A DNA stretch of 64,000 nt from an uncultured Bacteroidales bacterium (lineage in GTDB: Bacteria > Bacteroidota > Bacteroidia > Bacteroidales > Paludibacteraceae), in assembly GCA_900321005.1 (NCBI GenBank), contig ONUF01000008.1, positions 1 to 64,000 of the forward strand, read 5' to 3'. The notes beneath the pieces are model-generated. The model ran no database searches. It was not told the origin of the DNA and was given only the letters and a program-made list of their open reading frames with translations. Both the position numbers and the translations under genes were made by a program. Shown one piece after another: positions 26,137 through 34,835 of the stretch. How positions within the stretch are numbered: the first letter of the stretch is position 1; each line of letters starts with the position of its first letter.

Positions 26137-26979
26137 TTATGCCTCCTCTTCTGCTTTAGGTTCTTCCTTAGCTTCAGCTACTTTCTCAGCCTCTGCTTTC
26201 GGAGCAGCTTTGCGGATACGCTGCCGACGCTCTTTGGGTGCGGGTGCCTCTGCAGCAGCCTGCTCCTCAGCAGCACCTTCGTCTGCTTTCTCAACCTTAC
26301 GCTCCTCGAGACCCTCTTTGATAGCGTCACAAACAGCGGTCAAGATGACGTCGATAGCCTTTGTGGCATCGTCGTTAGCAGGAATTACGAAATCGATATC
26401 GTTAGGATTCGAGTTGGTATCTACAATAGCAAATACAGGGATACCCAGGCGGTTAGCCTCTGCTACAGCGATTTTCTCTTTGATAACATCTACTACGAAT
26501 ACAGCGCTCGGCAGACGGGTCATGTCGGCGATAGAACCGAGGTTCTTCTCCAGTTTCTCACGCTGACGTGCGATCTGCAGTTTCTCGCGTTTCGATACGT
26601 TATCGAGCGTGCCGTCGGTCGTCATCTTGTCGATCTGACTCATTTTCTTCACAGCCTTACGGATGGTCGGGAAGTTGGTGAGCATACCACCTGCCCAACG
26701 CTCGGTGATGTACGGCATGCCTACTTCCTGTGCGTGAGCAGCTACTACTTCCTGAGCCTGCTTCTTCGTACCAACGAAAAGCACCTTACGACCGCTACGA
26801 GCGAGGTTTTTCAAAGCCTCTGCAGCCTCGTCGATCTTAACGACGGTCTTGTTCAGGTCGATGATGTGAATACCATTACGCTCCATGTAGATGTACGGAG
26901 CCATGGCCGGATTCCATTTGCGTTTGAGGTGACCGAAATGTGCGCCAGCCTCGAGCAATTGATCAAAATTTGTTCTCAT
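26137..26979 (-). CDS. rpsB: Small ribosomal subunit protein uS2
   Basis: 280 residues. The core is complete ([38 protein letters not shown]), with an Ala/Glu/Lys-rich C-terminal tail common in this phylum. A good purine-rich site (AAGGAGG, plus-strand 27022-27028) lies 43 bases before the ATG, displaced from it by a heptamer repeat. The upstream gap to rpsI also carries a long hairpin. Confidence 0.97.
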   Translation of the reverse strand: MRTNFDQLLEAGAHFGHLKRKWNPAMAPYIYMERNGIHIIDLNKTVVKIDEAAEALKNLARSGRKVLFVGTKKQAQEVVAAHAQEVGMPYITERWAGGMLTNFPTIRKAVKKMSQIDKMTTDGTLDNVSKREKLQIARQREKLEKNLGSIADMTRLPSAVFVVDVIKEKIAVAEANRLGIPVFAIVDTNSNPNDIDFVIPANDDATKAIDVILTAVCDAIKEGLEERKVEKADEGAAEEQAAAEAPAPKERRQRIRKAAPKAEAEKVAEAKEEPKAEEEA

Positions 26980-26982
26980 TTT

Positions 26983-27017
26983 GAAATGTGTAATGTTTAA
27001 TGTGTAATGTTTATTAA
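26983..27017. repeat. Degenerate tandem repeat, 5 x 7 bases, in the rpsB leader
   Basis: Units GAAATGT, GTAATGT, TTAATGT, GTAATGT and TTATTAA. It separates the rpsB start codon from a strong Shine-Dalgarno-like sequence. Confidence 0.85.
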
Positions 27018-27098
27018 TAATCCTCCTTGTATCTTGGTGTCCCGTTTACGCGCATAATACATTATGAAATAGTGCGCGCACGCACACATGCGTTTGGG

Positions 27099-27149
27099 AC
27101 TCCAAAACAATCGTGTGGTAATCCCGAAGGAGTCCACACGATTTGGAGT
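27099..27149 (-). promoter_or_regulatory. Long hairpin between rpsI and rpsB
   Basis: ACTCCAA (27099-27105) pairs with TTGGAGT (27143-27149), and ATCGTGTGG (27110-27118) with CCACACGAT (27134-27142): 16 pairs with one 4-base bulge and a 15-base loop. It begins 8 bases after the rpsI stop. No T run follows on the minus strand, so it looks like an attenuator, processing site or protein-binding leader rather than a terminator. Confidence 0.6.
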
Positions 27150-27157
27150 TGTTCGTA

Positions 27158-27544
27158 TTAACGCTTACTGAACTGGAAGTGCTTACGAGCTTTCGGCTGA
27201 CCCGGTTTCTTACGCTCAACCTCACGAGCGTCACGAGTCATGAAGCCTTCTGCCTTCAACGCAGTCTTATCTTCCGGATTGATCTTCACCAGTGCGCGGG
27301 CGATAGCCAGACGCAGAGCTTCTGCCTGACCTTTGAAACCACCACCGTCAAGGTTTACCTTGATATCGTATTTCTCAGCTACGCCGAGTTTGTTCAGCGG
27401 CTGGAGCACGATATAGCGCAGAATAGAAGACGGGAAATATTTCTCGATGTCGCGGCCGTTAATCTCGATCTTGCCGGCACCTTCATTTACATAAACGCGG
27501 GCTACTGCCTCTTTACGACGTCCTAATGCATTAACTGTTTCCAT
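27158..27544 (-). CDS. rpsI: Small ribosomal subunit protein uS9
   Basis: 128 residues, standard length. It starts with the family's NALGRRKEAVARV and ends with the basic tail PGQPKARKHFQFSKR that reaches the P-site tRNA. Nine bases after rplM, the conserved L13-S9 pair. Confidence 0.97.
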   Translation of the reverse strand: METVNALGRRKEAVARVYVNEGAGKIEINGRDIEKYFPSSILRYIVLQPLNKLGVAEKYDIKVNLDGGGFKGQAEALRLAIARALVKINPEDKTALKAEGFMTRDAREVERKKPGQPKARKHFQFSKR

Positions 27545-27553
27545 GTACTTCTA

Positions 27554-28009
27554 TTATTTGAGGGTGTTAATATCAATTTGTTTCGGTTGCTGAGCCTGCA
27601 TGTTGTGCTCCGGACCCTCGAAGATGTAGAGGTTCGTGATCTGGCGAGCACCGAGGCGATTCTTCGGCAGCATACCTTTTACTACTTTGCGAACGAGCTT
27701 CTCTGCGCCCTTAGCCATCAAGTCAGCCGGAGTGAACTCACGCTGGCCGCCCGGGAAACCGGTGTAGCGTACATAAACGCGATCGTTCCACTTGTTACCG
27801 GTGAGCTGTACTTTGTCAGCGTTCACGATGATTACGTTGTCTCCACAGTCCACATTCGGAGTGAAGGACGGTTTGTACTTACCACGCAGCAGTTTTGCTA
27901 CTTTGGAAGCCATACGACCAAGAATCTGGCCTTCAGCGTCCACAACTACCCACTCTTTCTTAGCGGTAGCCTTGTTGACAGACACTGTCTTGTAAGAATT
28001 GAATTCCAT
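27554..28009 (-). CDS. rplM: Large ribosomal subunit protein uL13
   Basis: 151 residues with the WVVVDAEGQILGRMAS start, the YRHTGFPGG-type loop (here RYTGFPGGQRE) and GMLPKNRLG. First gene of the rplM-rpsI-rpsB-tsf-DUF748 operon, preceded by a leader of about 180 bases and a consensus promoter. Confidence 0.97.
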   Translation of the reverse strand: MEFNSYKTVSVNKATAKKEWVVVDAEGQILGRMASKVAKLLRGKYKPSFTPNVDCGDNVIIVNADKVQLTGNKWNDRVYVRYTGFPGGQREFTPADLMAKGAEKLVRKVVKGMLPKNRLGARQITNLYIFEGPEHNMQAQQPKQIDINTLK

Positions 28010-28197
28010 TAATTTTGTTGTTTTTAGGTAAAATCGACGGACATCCTTTACGACTTTCGATTTACGGGATTTCTTTGTTAACTTTCGTTTTTACTGGATT
28101 TCCCTACGTTATCCACCGCCCAATTTTACGATTTATAATTATTGTTTTTACGCGCCTTTCTGCACGTGCATTACGCACGTTCACGCAAAAAAGCGTG
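28010..28197 (-). promoter_or_regulatory. Leader of the rplM operon
   Basis: There is no gene in this stretch. Near the expected transcript start is the perfect hairpin ACGTGC-attac-GCACGT (28164-28180), preceded by CACGC/GCGTG (28182-28197), whose first arm may lie at or before the start of transcription. The rest is AT-rich. Long leaders before r-protein operons often bind the product for feedback control; that is inference here. Confidence 0.5.
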
Positions 28198-28229
28198 CAA
28201 AGGTACTACTTTTTTTTGACATGACCAAA
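28198..28229 (-). promoter_or_regulatory. Bacteroidota-type promoter of the rplM operon
   Basis: Minus strand: TTTG, 20 bases, TACCTTTG. It is divergent from the promoter of the BspA-like gene at 28266-28296. Confidence 0.85.
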
Positions 28230-28265
28230 TTTTTCTGCATTTTTTTGATTTTTTTCTTTAAAAAC

Positions 28266-28296
28266 TTGTATATATGCGCATTTCTTTGTACCTTTG
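28266..28296 (+). promoter_or_regulatory. Bacteroidota-type promoter of the BspA-like gene
   Basis: TTG, 20 bases, TACCTTTG (28289-28296). The start codon is 20 bases downstream. Confidence 0.85.
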
Positions 28297-28315
28297 CACT
28301 CGCAAAGGTTAAAAG

Positions 28316-29293
28316 ATGATGTTTATGACCCATTATTTATCGCGTATATTCATTTTGTCGTTTTGGGTAGTATGTAGTCAAACGCTTTTCGCATTAGGCA
28401 AGACACGTATTGGCGAGTTATATTATATACTGGACGAGTACGCACGTACCGCTGAGGTGACAGCGTCTATTGACCAGCAAGGCATGGCCGGCAATTACCC
28501 AGACTTGGAATCAATTGTCATTCCCGACACTGTGTCTTATTTAGGGAAAAAATATGCTGTGCAGACAATTGGTGACTATGCTTTTGCTAACACGGAAAAT
28601 CTCACCACTGTTGTCATCCCGGATCATATTCAATCCATTGGATCGGATGCTTTCAATCACTGCAGAAATCTCACGTCTGTCACGTTGCCGGAAGGAATAG
28701 ATACACTATGTCGGGCGTTTGGATACTGTACATCATTACGCCAAATAACTATTCCGGAAAGTGTTGTCTCTGTGAATGCGCTTTTTAGCGGATGTACAAA
28801 TTTGGATTCTGTCGTCCTTCCTCCCAATATTACTCTCCTGGCGTATACGTTCGCAAATTGCATCAATTTACAACATGTCAATTTACCCGATTCTCTTCAA
28901 ATCATCCGTAGACTGACATTCCAAAATTGCACAAGGTTGCACACAATTACTATTCCGGAGAAAGTAACCGAAATCAACATGCAGGCTTTCAAAGATTGTC
29001 CGGCGATGGATACAATACGAGTACTCGCGGTAGAGCCTCCAATTGCGAGATCGGAATCTTTTTCTGGTATGAACAAGCCCGCCTGCGTATTGTTAGTTCC
29101 GGCCCAGTCTGTCGATTTATATCGTGAGGCTCCTTGTTGGAAAGATTTTAATGTCCAACCTCAAAAATCCCCGACGGCAATTCCAAATACCTCATATGAG
29201 CCTTCCAATACCATCAAAGTTCTCCATGACGGTCATATCTACATTCTCCGCGGTGACAAAACTTATACCCTCACCGGACAAGAGTTGAAATAA
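28316..29293 (+). CDS. Secreted BspA-like leucine-rich-repeat protein
   Basis: 325 residues. A signal peptide ends near residue 27 (SQTLFA). About eight TpLRR/BspA repeats of roughly 23 residues follow (IPESV..., NCTRLHTITIPEKV pattern). The C terminus reads [17 protein letters not shown], nearly the same as that of the large protein at 47025 and similar to the lyase at 55803. A common C-terminal signal of this kind suggests surface delivery, perhaps by the type IX system; this is inference. BspA-like repeats usually mediate adhesion. Confidence 0.88.
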   Translation: MMFMTHYLSRIFILSFWVVCSQTLFALGKTRIGELYYILDEYARTAEVTASIDQQGMAGNYPDLESIVIPDTVSYLGKKYAVQTIGDYAFANTENLTTVVIPDHIQSIGSDAFNHCRNLTSVTLPEGIDTLCRAFGYCTSLRQITIPESVVSVNALFSGCTNLDSVVLPPNITLLAYTFANCINLQHVNLPDSLQIIRRLTFQNCTRLHTITIPEKVTEINMQAFKDCPAMDTIRVLAVEPPIARSESFSGMNKPACVLLVPAQSVDLYREAPCWKDFNVQPQKSPTAIPNTSYEPSNTIKVLHDGHIYILRGDKTYTLTGQELK

Positions 29294-29313
29294 AAGCAGA
29301 AAAACTGATTTTT

Positions 29314-29357
29314 AATGACATTTCCGAAGACAAAAATTTGGAAATGTCATTTTTTTG
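29314..29357 (+). terminator. Intrinsic terminator after the BspA-like gene, overlapping the next promoter
   Basis: AATGACATTTCC (29314-29325) and GGAAATGTCATT (29340-29351) form a perfect 12-base stem with a 14-base loop, followed by a T run. The TTTG box of the downstream promoter spans the loop end and the first base of the second arm. Confidence 0.9.
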
Positions 29358-29368
29358 TTGTACCTTTG
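29337..29368 (+). promoter_or_regulatory. Bacteroidota-type promoter of the Y-family polymerase gene
   Basis: TTTG (29337-29340), 20 bases, TACCTTTG (29361-29368), embedded in the terminator of the preceding gene. A leader of about 135 bases follows, with a small GCCC-gcaa-GGGC-type hairpin near 29382; no riboswitch is recognised. Confidence 0.8.
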
Positions 29369-29506
29369 CACTCGAATTAACTGCCCGCAAGGGCAAAACA
29401 GAGGGCGTTTCAGGGGCGCATCGGGGTAATATCGTATCCTACCAAACCTTATATATACATAGTATATATCCCGTGATTTTGAATTTTAACACGTAAATTA
29501 CATTTT

Positions 29507-30760
29507 ATGAACATTCATTTGGATTGTAATAATTTCTTTGTGAGTTGCGAGTTAGTATCGCGGCCGGAGCTGCGGGGAACACCTGTGGTGGTCGCCAATG
29601 ACAACGGCAACAACGGAGGTATCATCCTGGCGCTCAACCAGGAGGCTAAGGCCATAGGCCTCAAGCGCGGCAATCCGCTGTTCCAAGTGAATAAACTGAT
29701 CGAGAAACAGCACGTGACCGTCATCGACGTGCATCACCATCTCTACCACGAGGTATCGCAGCATATCATGGACGAAGTGAAGCATACAGAGATGGTGTTG
29801 GACTTTGTCCAATACAGCGTGGATGAGTTCTTCGGCATGATGCCGGACGACGACCCTACCCGACTTCGCAGTTATCTGCAGCAACTCAAAGACCTGATTT
29901 GGGAAAAGACCGGCATACCCGTCAGTTGCGGGGCAGGAACGAGTTATACGCTCGCCAAGACCGCGACATGGTTTGCCAAACGCTATCCGGGGTACAAAGG
30001 TATCTGCATCATGCCTGCTGACAAACGCGAGCAAGCCTTGGCCAAAGTGCCGATAGCGGATGTATGGGGTATTGGCCGGAGAAGCATCAAGAAACTGACG
30101 CAGGAAGGTATAGTGACCGCACTCGATTATACCCGCAAATCTGAGGCTTGGGTACACCGACTTTTCAACGTCACGGGGGTGCGGACCTGGAAAGAGTTGC
30201 GGGGCGAGCCGGCGATCACTTTAGCCAGCCGCGAACGGCAGAAGAGTATTATGTATAGCCGTACCTTCGCACATATGACCGACAGCCAGACAATTCTATT
30301 AAAAGAATTGAGTAATTACGCTACAGCCGCCACACGCCGTTTGCGTGAACAAGGCTCGTTATGCGGCGCCGTGACGGTCTTTTTGGCCACCAACCGGCAT
30401 CGAACAGACCTCGCGCAATACAACATCGACGAGACGATCAAGCTGACCACCGCGACCGACGACACACGACTCATCATCGAAGCCGTGCGGACTCTTTTAA
30501 ACCGCATCTACAAACCGCGCTATCAATATAAACAGGCGGGAGTAATACTCTATCAATTGCAAAGTAATTCCGGCGTGCAACTCGATCTCTTTGCGCCGCA
30601 AGCGGCGGAAGACACTACGCGGCAGAAACGGCTCATGCGGGCGATAGACACCATCAATGAGCGGTTCGGCAAGAATCAGATACATTTTGCCGTACAAGGC
30701 ACCGAAAACGACACCGAAGACGATCCGGCTGGCTTCATGCGGCCTCATACCATCGAATAA
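29507..30760 (+). CDS. Y-family DNA polymerase (UmuC-like)
   Basis: 417 residues. Translesion polymerase of the UmuC subfamily. The metal-binding residues are Asp6 (MNIHLDCNNFF) and Asp106-Glu107 (QYSVDEFFG). The helix-hairpin-helix with VWGIGRRSIKKL is near residue 190 and the little-finger domain occupies the C-terminal part. A short acidic tail ends the protein. No umuD-like gene is adjacent and it has its own promoter. A role in SOS-type mutagenesis is family knowledge. Confidence 0.92.
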   Translation: MNIHLDCNNFFVSCELVSRPELRGTPVVVANDNGNNGGIILALNQEAKAIGLKRGNPLFQVNKLIEKQHVTVIDVHHHLYHEVSQHIMDEVKHTEMVLDFVQYSVDEFFGMMPDDDPTRLRSYLQQLKDLIWEKTGIPVSCGAGTSYTLAKTATWFAKRYPGYKGICIMPADKREQALAKVPIADVWGIGRRSIKKLTQEGIVTALDYTRKSEAWVHRLFNVTGVRTWKELRGEPAITLASRERQKSIMYSRTFAHMTDSQTILLKELSNYATAATRRLREQGSLCGAVTVFLATNRHRTDLAQYNIDETIKLTTATDDTRLIIEAVRTLLNRIYKPRYQYKQAGVILYQLQSNSGVQLDLFAPQAAEDTTRQKRLMRAIDTINERFGKNQIHFAVQGTENDTEDDPAGFMRPHTIE

Positions 30761-30783
30761 AAATAAAAAAAGTGCTCAAAAAC

Positions 30784-30814
30784 TTGCATATATGCAATTT
30801 TTGTAGTACCTTTG
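30784..30814 (+). promoter_or_regulatory. Bacteroidota-type promoter of pheT with palindromic upstream box
   Basis: TTG (30784-30786), 20 bases, TACCTTTG (30807-30814). The upstream box is the left end of the perfect palindrome TTGCATATATGCAA (30784-30797). Confidence 0.85.
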
Positions 30815-30847
30815 CAGCCGCTTTTTATGCAATAAAGGAAACAGACA

Positions 30848-33352
30848 ATGAATATTTCGTACAATTGGTTGAAGCGTTATATCGATCTGAAGGATGACGC
30901 TCAGACCGTAGCAAAGATCCTGACCTCCATTGGTCTCGAGGTAGGAACCGTTGAGACAGTAGAGACCATCCGCGGCGGGTTGAAAGGCCTCGTAGTAGGC
31001 GAAGTACTAACCTGCATTCCCCACCCCAATTCCGACCACTTGCACTTGACGACCGTGAATATCGGCGAGGCTGAACCCTTGCAGATCGTGTGCGGTGCGC
31101 CGAACGTAGCGGCGGGGCAAAAAGTCATCGTAGCAACCATCGGTACCGTGCTCTATGACGGCGATCAATCGTTTACCATCAAGAAAGGCAAATTGCGCGG
31201 CGAGGACTCGTTCGGCATGATTTGTGCCGAGGACGAGATCGGCGTCGGTACCGACCACGCAGGTATCATCGTGCTGCCGGCCGACACACCGGTGGGTATG
31301 ACCGCTCGCGAGTATTACAAGGTGCAAGACGACACGATCATCGAAGTCGATATCACCCCGAACCGCTCGGACGCCGCATCGCATTTCGGCGTAGCACGGG
31401 ACTTATATGCCTATTATCGGAGTCATCAGCATTCAGAGGTCAGCCTTCAGAAGCCCTCTGTAGAGGCCTTCAAGGTCGAGAACAACGAGTTACCCATGAA
31501 GGTGACGATTGACGCACCGGAGGCTTGTCCGCGCTACACAGGCGTAAGCATCAAGGGTGTGGAGATCAAGGAGTCGCCGGAGTGGCTCAAGAACAGCCTG
31601 TTGGCTATCGGTCTGAGACCGATCAATAACATCGTCGATGTGACGAACTTCGTGCTGCACGAGTGCGGTCAAGCCCTGCACGCTTTCGATGCCGATAAGA
31701 TAAAGGGCAATGAGATCCATGTGCGTTATGCCAAGGCCGGCGAGAAATTCGTAACGCTGGACGGCGTAGAGCGCGAGATGAACGAACGCGACCTGATGAT
31801 TGCCAATGCCGAGGAGGCAATGTGTATTGCCGGTGTGTTCGGAGGCCTGGAGAGCGGCGTGACGGAGCACACGAAGAATGTGTTCTTAGAGAGCGCGTAC
31901 TTCGACCCCGTGACGATTCGTAAGACCAGCCGTCGTCATCAACTCCAAACCGACGCTTCTTTCCGCTACGAGCGCGGTTGCGACCCGAACAACACCCTCT
32001 ATGTGCTCAAGCGCGCTGCCCTACTCATCCAAGAAGTTGCCGGCGGACAAATCTCGATGGAAGTGACCGACAACGGTCAAACCGCTTGGGAACCGTGGCC
32101 TGTGACTATCGATATTCACCGCGTGAACAGCCTGATCGGTAAGGCTATCGGCGAAGAGACGATTGAGACCATCCTGCGCGCGCTGGAGATTGAGATCAAG
32201 AGCAAGGATGGAGACCCGAATGGATGTCCGTCTCCGGCGACTCGCCGGTGGCAGTTAGGCGTTCCGCGCTACCGCGTGGATGTACAGCGTGAGTGCGATG
32301 TGGTGGAAGATATACTCCGTATATACGGCTACGACAATGTGGAGTTCCCGGAGAAACTGAACACGAGCCTGGCGTACGGCATCAAACCGAATCCGGAGCA
32401 ACTGCGTCGCCGTATCTCCGAGCAACTGACCGCACAGGGTTTCTACGAGATCCTCAATAACTCGCTGACGAAAGTGGCGTACTACGAGCCGCTCGAGCAG
32501 ATGCCGCTGGCACAGTGCGTGAAGATCATGAACCCGCTGAGTAGCGACCTGGGCGTGATGCGTCAGACGCTCCTCTTCGGCGGACTGGAGTCGATCGCCC
32601 GCAATGCCAACCGCAAGAACAGCGACCTGCGTCTGTATGAGTTCGGAAACTGCTATCATTACAAAGCTAATCCGGCTGCTCGCGAGCACAACCCCGAGAA
32701 TTCGCTCATCGAATACAGCGAGGAACCGCATTTCGGACTTTGGCTGACGGGGAACAAGACCGCACAGAGTTGGGTGCGCCGCGAGGAGAAGAGTTCGTTC
32801 TATGAGCTGCATGCGTATGTGAACAATATTCTCGTGCGTCTGGGCGTCGATCTGACGAAAGTGACGACGGAGCGCCTCGAGCACGAACTGTTCCAAGACG
32901 GGCTGGTACTCAAAGCCGCTAACGGCAAGGCCTTGGGCTTCATCGGCATCGTAGGACGCAAGGTGCTCAAGAGTTTCGACATCGACCAGGAAGTGTTCTA
33001 CGCCGACCTCGACTGGAACCAGTTGCTCAAGCAGAACAAGCAATACAAAGCGGTCATCACCGACCTGCCCAAATATCCGGAAGTAAAACGCGACTTTGCG
33101 CTGCTCGTCGATAAATCCGTTGAGTTTGCGGACCTTGCGCGTGCGGCCTTCAGCACGGAGAAGAAACTGCTGAAGAACGTGTTCCTGTTTGATGTGTATG
33201 AGGGCAAGAACCTCGAGGCCGGCAAGAAATCCTATGCCTTGAGTTTCATCCTCCAAGACGCGGAGAACACGCTCAAAGACACGCAGATAGAAAATATCAT
33301 GAATCGTCTCAAGGCGACCTTCGAAGAGAAATTCCATGCTACCCTCCGCTGA
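30848..33352 (+). CDS. pheT: Phenylalanyl-tRNA synthetase beta subunit
   Basis: 834 residues. It forms the alpha2-beta2 enzyme with PheS, which is not in the window. The tRNA-binding OB domain ([13 protein letters not shown]), B3/B4 editing region, B5 domain, core ([22 protein letters not shown]) and C-terminal FDX-ACB domain ([16 protein letters not shown]) are all present. There are two local oddities: a heptamer repeat translated as HQHSEVSLQ at 31423-31450, and an insertion of about eleven residues at 32215-32255 around a perfect DNA palindrome. It overlaps prfC by 17 bases. Confidence 0.96.
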   Translation: MNISYNWLKRYIDLKDDAQTVAKILTSIGLEVGTVETVETIRGGLKGLVVGEVLTCIPHPNSDHLHLTTVNIGEAEPLQIVCGAPNVAAGQKVIVATIGTVLYDGDQSFTIKKGKLRGEDSFGMICAEDEIGVGTDHAGIIVLPADTPVGMTAREYYKVQDDTIIEVDITPNRSDAASHFGVARDLYAYYRSHQHSEVSLQKPSVEAFKVENNELPMKVTIDAPEACPRYTGVSIKGVEIKESPEWLKNSLLAIGLRPINNIVDVTNFVLHECGQALHAFDADKIKGNEIHVRYAKAGEKFVTLDGVEREMNERDLMIANAEEAMCIAGVFGGLESGVTEHTKNVFLESAYFDPVTIRKTSRRHQLQTDASFRYERGCDPNNTLYVLKRAALLIQEVAGGQISMEVTDNGQTAWEPWPVTIDIHRVNSLIGKAIGEETIETILRALEIEIKSKDGDPNGCPSPATRRWQLGVPRYRVDVQRECDVVEDILRIYGYDNVEFPEKLNTSLAYGIKPNPEQLRRRISEQLTAQGFYEILNNSLTKVAYYEPLEQMPLAQCVKIMNPLSSDLGVMRQTLLFGGLESIARNANRKNSDLRLYEFGNCYHYKANPAAREHNPENSLIEYSEEPHFGLWLTGNKTAQSWVRREEKSSFYELHAYVNNILVRLGVDLTKVTTERLEHELFQDGLVLKAANGKALGFIGIVGRKVLKSFDIDQEVFYADLDWNQLLKQNKQYKAVITDLPKYPEVKRDFALLVDKSVEFADLARAAFSTEKKLLKNVFLFDVYEGKNLEAGKKSYALSFILQDAENTLKDTQIENIMNRLKATFEEKFHATLR
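31423..31450. repeat. Degenerate tandem repeat, 4 x 7 bases, inside pheT
   Basis: Units TCATCAG, CATTCAG, AGGTCAG and CCTTCAG. Weaker than the recQ tract but with the same period and a TCAG core. Confidence 0.65.
32234..32248. repeat. Perfect palindrome inside pheT
   Basis: CCGGCGA-c-TCGCCGG. It lies in a segment coding for Cys-Pro-Ser-Pro-Ala-Thr-Arg-Arg between the conserved IEIKSKDG and GVPRYRVDV stretches, where related proteins run on without it. Confidence 0.6.
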
Positions 33353-34832
33353 TCAAAACGAGATATTACGCCGCCGGACCTTTGCAATCATCTCGCACCC
33401 GGATGCCGGTAAGACCACGCTGACCGAGAAACTGCTTCTCTACGGCGGGGCGATACACGTAGCGGGCGCGGTGAAGAGCAATAAGATCCGCAAGACGGCC
33501 ACTTCCGACTGGATGGAGATCGAGAAGCAACGTGGTATATCCGTAGCCACCTCTGTGATGGGCTTTGACTACGCGGGCTATCATATCAATATTCTCGACA
33601 CCCCGGGTCACCAGGACTTTGCGGAAGACACTTTTAGGACTCTGACAGCGGTGGACTCGGCAATCGTAGTCATCGACTCCGCGAAAGGTGTGGAGACACA
33701 GACGCGCCGCTTGATGGAGGTCTGCCGCATGCGCAAGACACCCGTCATGGTGTTCATGAACAAGATGGACCGTGAAGGCAAAGACCCGTTCGACCTGATG
33801 GACGAAGTAGAGCGCGAACTGCAAATCAAAGTAACGCCCGTGTCATGGGCGAACGGACAAGGACTCAAATTCGAATCCGTCTTCGCACTTAACCAACGTC
33901 CAAAGGACGTTAGCGGAAAATTGGCCGATGACCTGGAGATGGTCGATGGAGTGTATCCGGAATTTGACAAAGAAGCGTACCTCCGCGGCGAGTTAGCACC
34001 GGTATTCTTCGGTTCGGCTTATAAGACGGTAGGTGTGCAGGAGTTGTTGGATTTCTTTGTGGAGAATGCCCCCTCCCCTCGCCCCGTGACGGCTGAAGAG
34101 CGCACGGTAGAACCGATGGAAGACAAGTTCACGGCGTTCTGCTTCAAGATCCACGCGAACATGGACCCGAATCATCGCTCGTGTATCGCGTTCTTTAAGA
34201 TTTGCTCCGGCAAATTCCTGCGCAACACCTACTACTACCATGTACGCAAAGACCAACAAATGCGGTTTGCGGCGCCGACCTGCTTCATGGCACAGAAGAA
34301 AGAGACGGTCGATGAAGCTTTTGCGGGCGATATAGTGGGCCTGCCGGACACCGGAAACTTCAAGATCGGCGATACCCTCACCGCAGGTGAGAAACTGCAT
34401 TTCAAGGGCCTGCCGTCTTTCTCTCCGGAGATGTTTAAATATATCGACAACGCCGACCCGATGAAGCAGAAACAACTTGACAAGGGTGTGGCGCAGTTGA
34501 TGGACGAAGGTGTGGCGCAGCTCTTTGTGAGCCAACTCAACGGCCGTAAGATCATCGGCACGGTAGGACAGCTGCAGTTTGAAGTCATTCAATACCGCCT
34601 GGAGCATGAGTACCAGGCCAAGTGCAAGTGGCAGCCGCTGCAAATGTACAAAGCCTGCTGGATTGAGAGTGACGACGATGCCGAACTCGACACCTTCAAG
34701 AAACGCAAGGCACAATACATGGCGTACGACAAAGAAGGCCGCGACGTGTTTATGGCCGACAGCGCGTATGTACTCAGTATGGCACAACAAGATTATAAAC
34801 ATATAACGTTCCACTTTACAAGTGAATTCTAA
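33336..34832 (+). CDS. prfC: Peptide chain release factor 3
   Basis: 498 residues, slightly shorter than the usual 525 or so; the difference is in the region after the G domain ([12 protein letters not shown]). GTPase that recycles RF1 and RF2. P-loop SHPDAGKTT (20-28) and [12 protein letters not shown] (switch II) are intact, as is [10 protein letters not shown]. Starts inside the end of pheT (17-base overlap) and is followed by the transporter gene after 3 bases, so it is in the pheT operon. Confidence 0.95.
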   Translation: MLPSADQNEILRRRTFAIISHPDAGKTTLTEKLLLYGGAIHVAGAVKSNKIRKTATSDWMEIEKQRGISVATSVMGFDYAGYHINILDTPGHQDFAEDTFRTLTAVDSAIVVIDSAKGVETQTRRLMEVCRMRKTPVMVFMNKMDREGKDPFDLMDEVERELQIKVTPVSWANGQGLKFESVFALNQRPKDVSGKLADDLEMVDGVYPEFDKEAYLRGELAPVFFGSAYKTVGVQELLDFFVENAPSPRPVTAEERTVEPMEDKFTAFCFKIHANMDPNHRSCIAFFKICSGKFLRNTYYYHVRKDQQMRFAAPTCFMAQKKETVDEAFAGDIVGLPDTGNFKIGDTLTAGEKLHFKGLPSFSPEMFKYIDNADPMKQKQLDKGVAQLMDEGVAQLFVSQLNGRKIIGTVGQLQFEVIQYRLEHEYQAKCKWQPLQMYKACWIESDDDAELDTFKKRKAQYMAYDKEGRDVFMADSAYVLSMAQQDYKHITFHFTSEF

Positions 34833-34835
34833 ATT

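Noticed and set aside
29369..29506. Riboswitch in the leader of the Y-family polymerase gene
   Set aside because: Only a small GC hairpin is visible; no match to a known aptamer core could be recognised.
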